Below, one piece after another: positions 7,240 to 7,242 of a DNA stretch of 7,242 nt (its first letter is position 1; every line of letters starts with the position of its first letter). The stretch lies in NCBI GenBank assembly GCA_002410715.1, contig DHOG01000054.1:1745-8986 (forward strand), written 5' to 3'. This stretch comes from Ruminococcaceae bacterium UBA5396 (GTDB taxonomy: Bacteria; Bacillota; Clostridia; Oscillospirales; Acutalibacteraceae). The notes under the pieces are model-generated. The model searched no databases. It was not told the origin of the DNA and saw only the letters and a program-made list of their open reading frames with translations. Position numbers and translations under genes: made by a program.

Positions 7240-7242
7240 ACC

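Overview
The window is almost entirely one tryptophan biosynthesis operon read left to right on the + strand, in the order trpE(3' part)-trpG-[yczE-like membrane gene]-trpD-trpC-trpF-trpB-trpA. It ends with an unrelated gene on the - strand that converges on trpA. All seven Trp proteins are recognisable from their family motifs, with catalytic residues in place apart from one conservative substitution in TrpA. Together they convert chorismate to L-tryptophan: TrpE+TrpG make anthranilate, TrpD adds phosphoribose, TrpF isomerises, TrpC closes the indole ring, and TrpA/TrpB release indole and condense it with serine.

The host is most likely a low- to moderate-GC Firmicute, probably a member of Clostridia. 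I infer this from the compact one-gene-per-enzyme operon, the purine-rich Shine-Dalgarno sites (several of the extended GGTGA type), the use of TTG and GTG starts, the clostridial look of the Trp proteins, and the YczE-type membrane protein. I cannot name a genus.

Layout: 1-1167, trpE, missing about its first 100 codons; 1167-1739, trpG; 1736-2386, a six-helix membrane protein of the YczE type inserted between trpG and trpD; 2401-3426, trpD; 3423-4211, trpC; 4204-4818, trpF; 4797-5999, trpB; 5992-6759, trpA; 6760-6810, a short convergent spacer with no evident hairpin terminator; 6811-7242, a - strand gene of unknown function whose 5' end may lie outside the window. Every junction in the trp operon is either an overlap (1 to 22 bases) or a 14-base gap, which implies one transcript and translational coupling. 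The operon's promoter and leader (T-box, attenuator or TRAP site) would lie upstream and cannot be seen.

The most notable point is the membrane gene embedded in the middle of the pathway. It is a full, intact gene with a TTG start coupled to trpG, and it is built from two homologous three-helix halves, an architecture that suggests a transporter. A role in moving tryptophan, an intermediate or a related aromatic compound is an attractive but untested inference. Apart from it the operon is ordinary, and I see no mobile element, CRISPR array or RNA gene.
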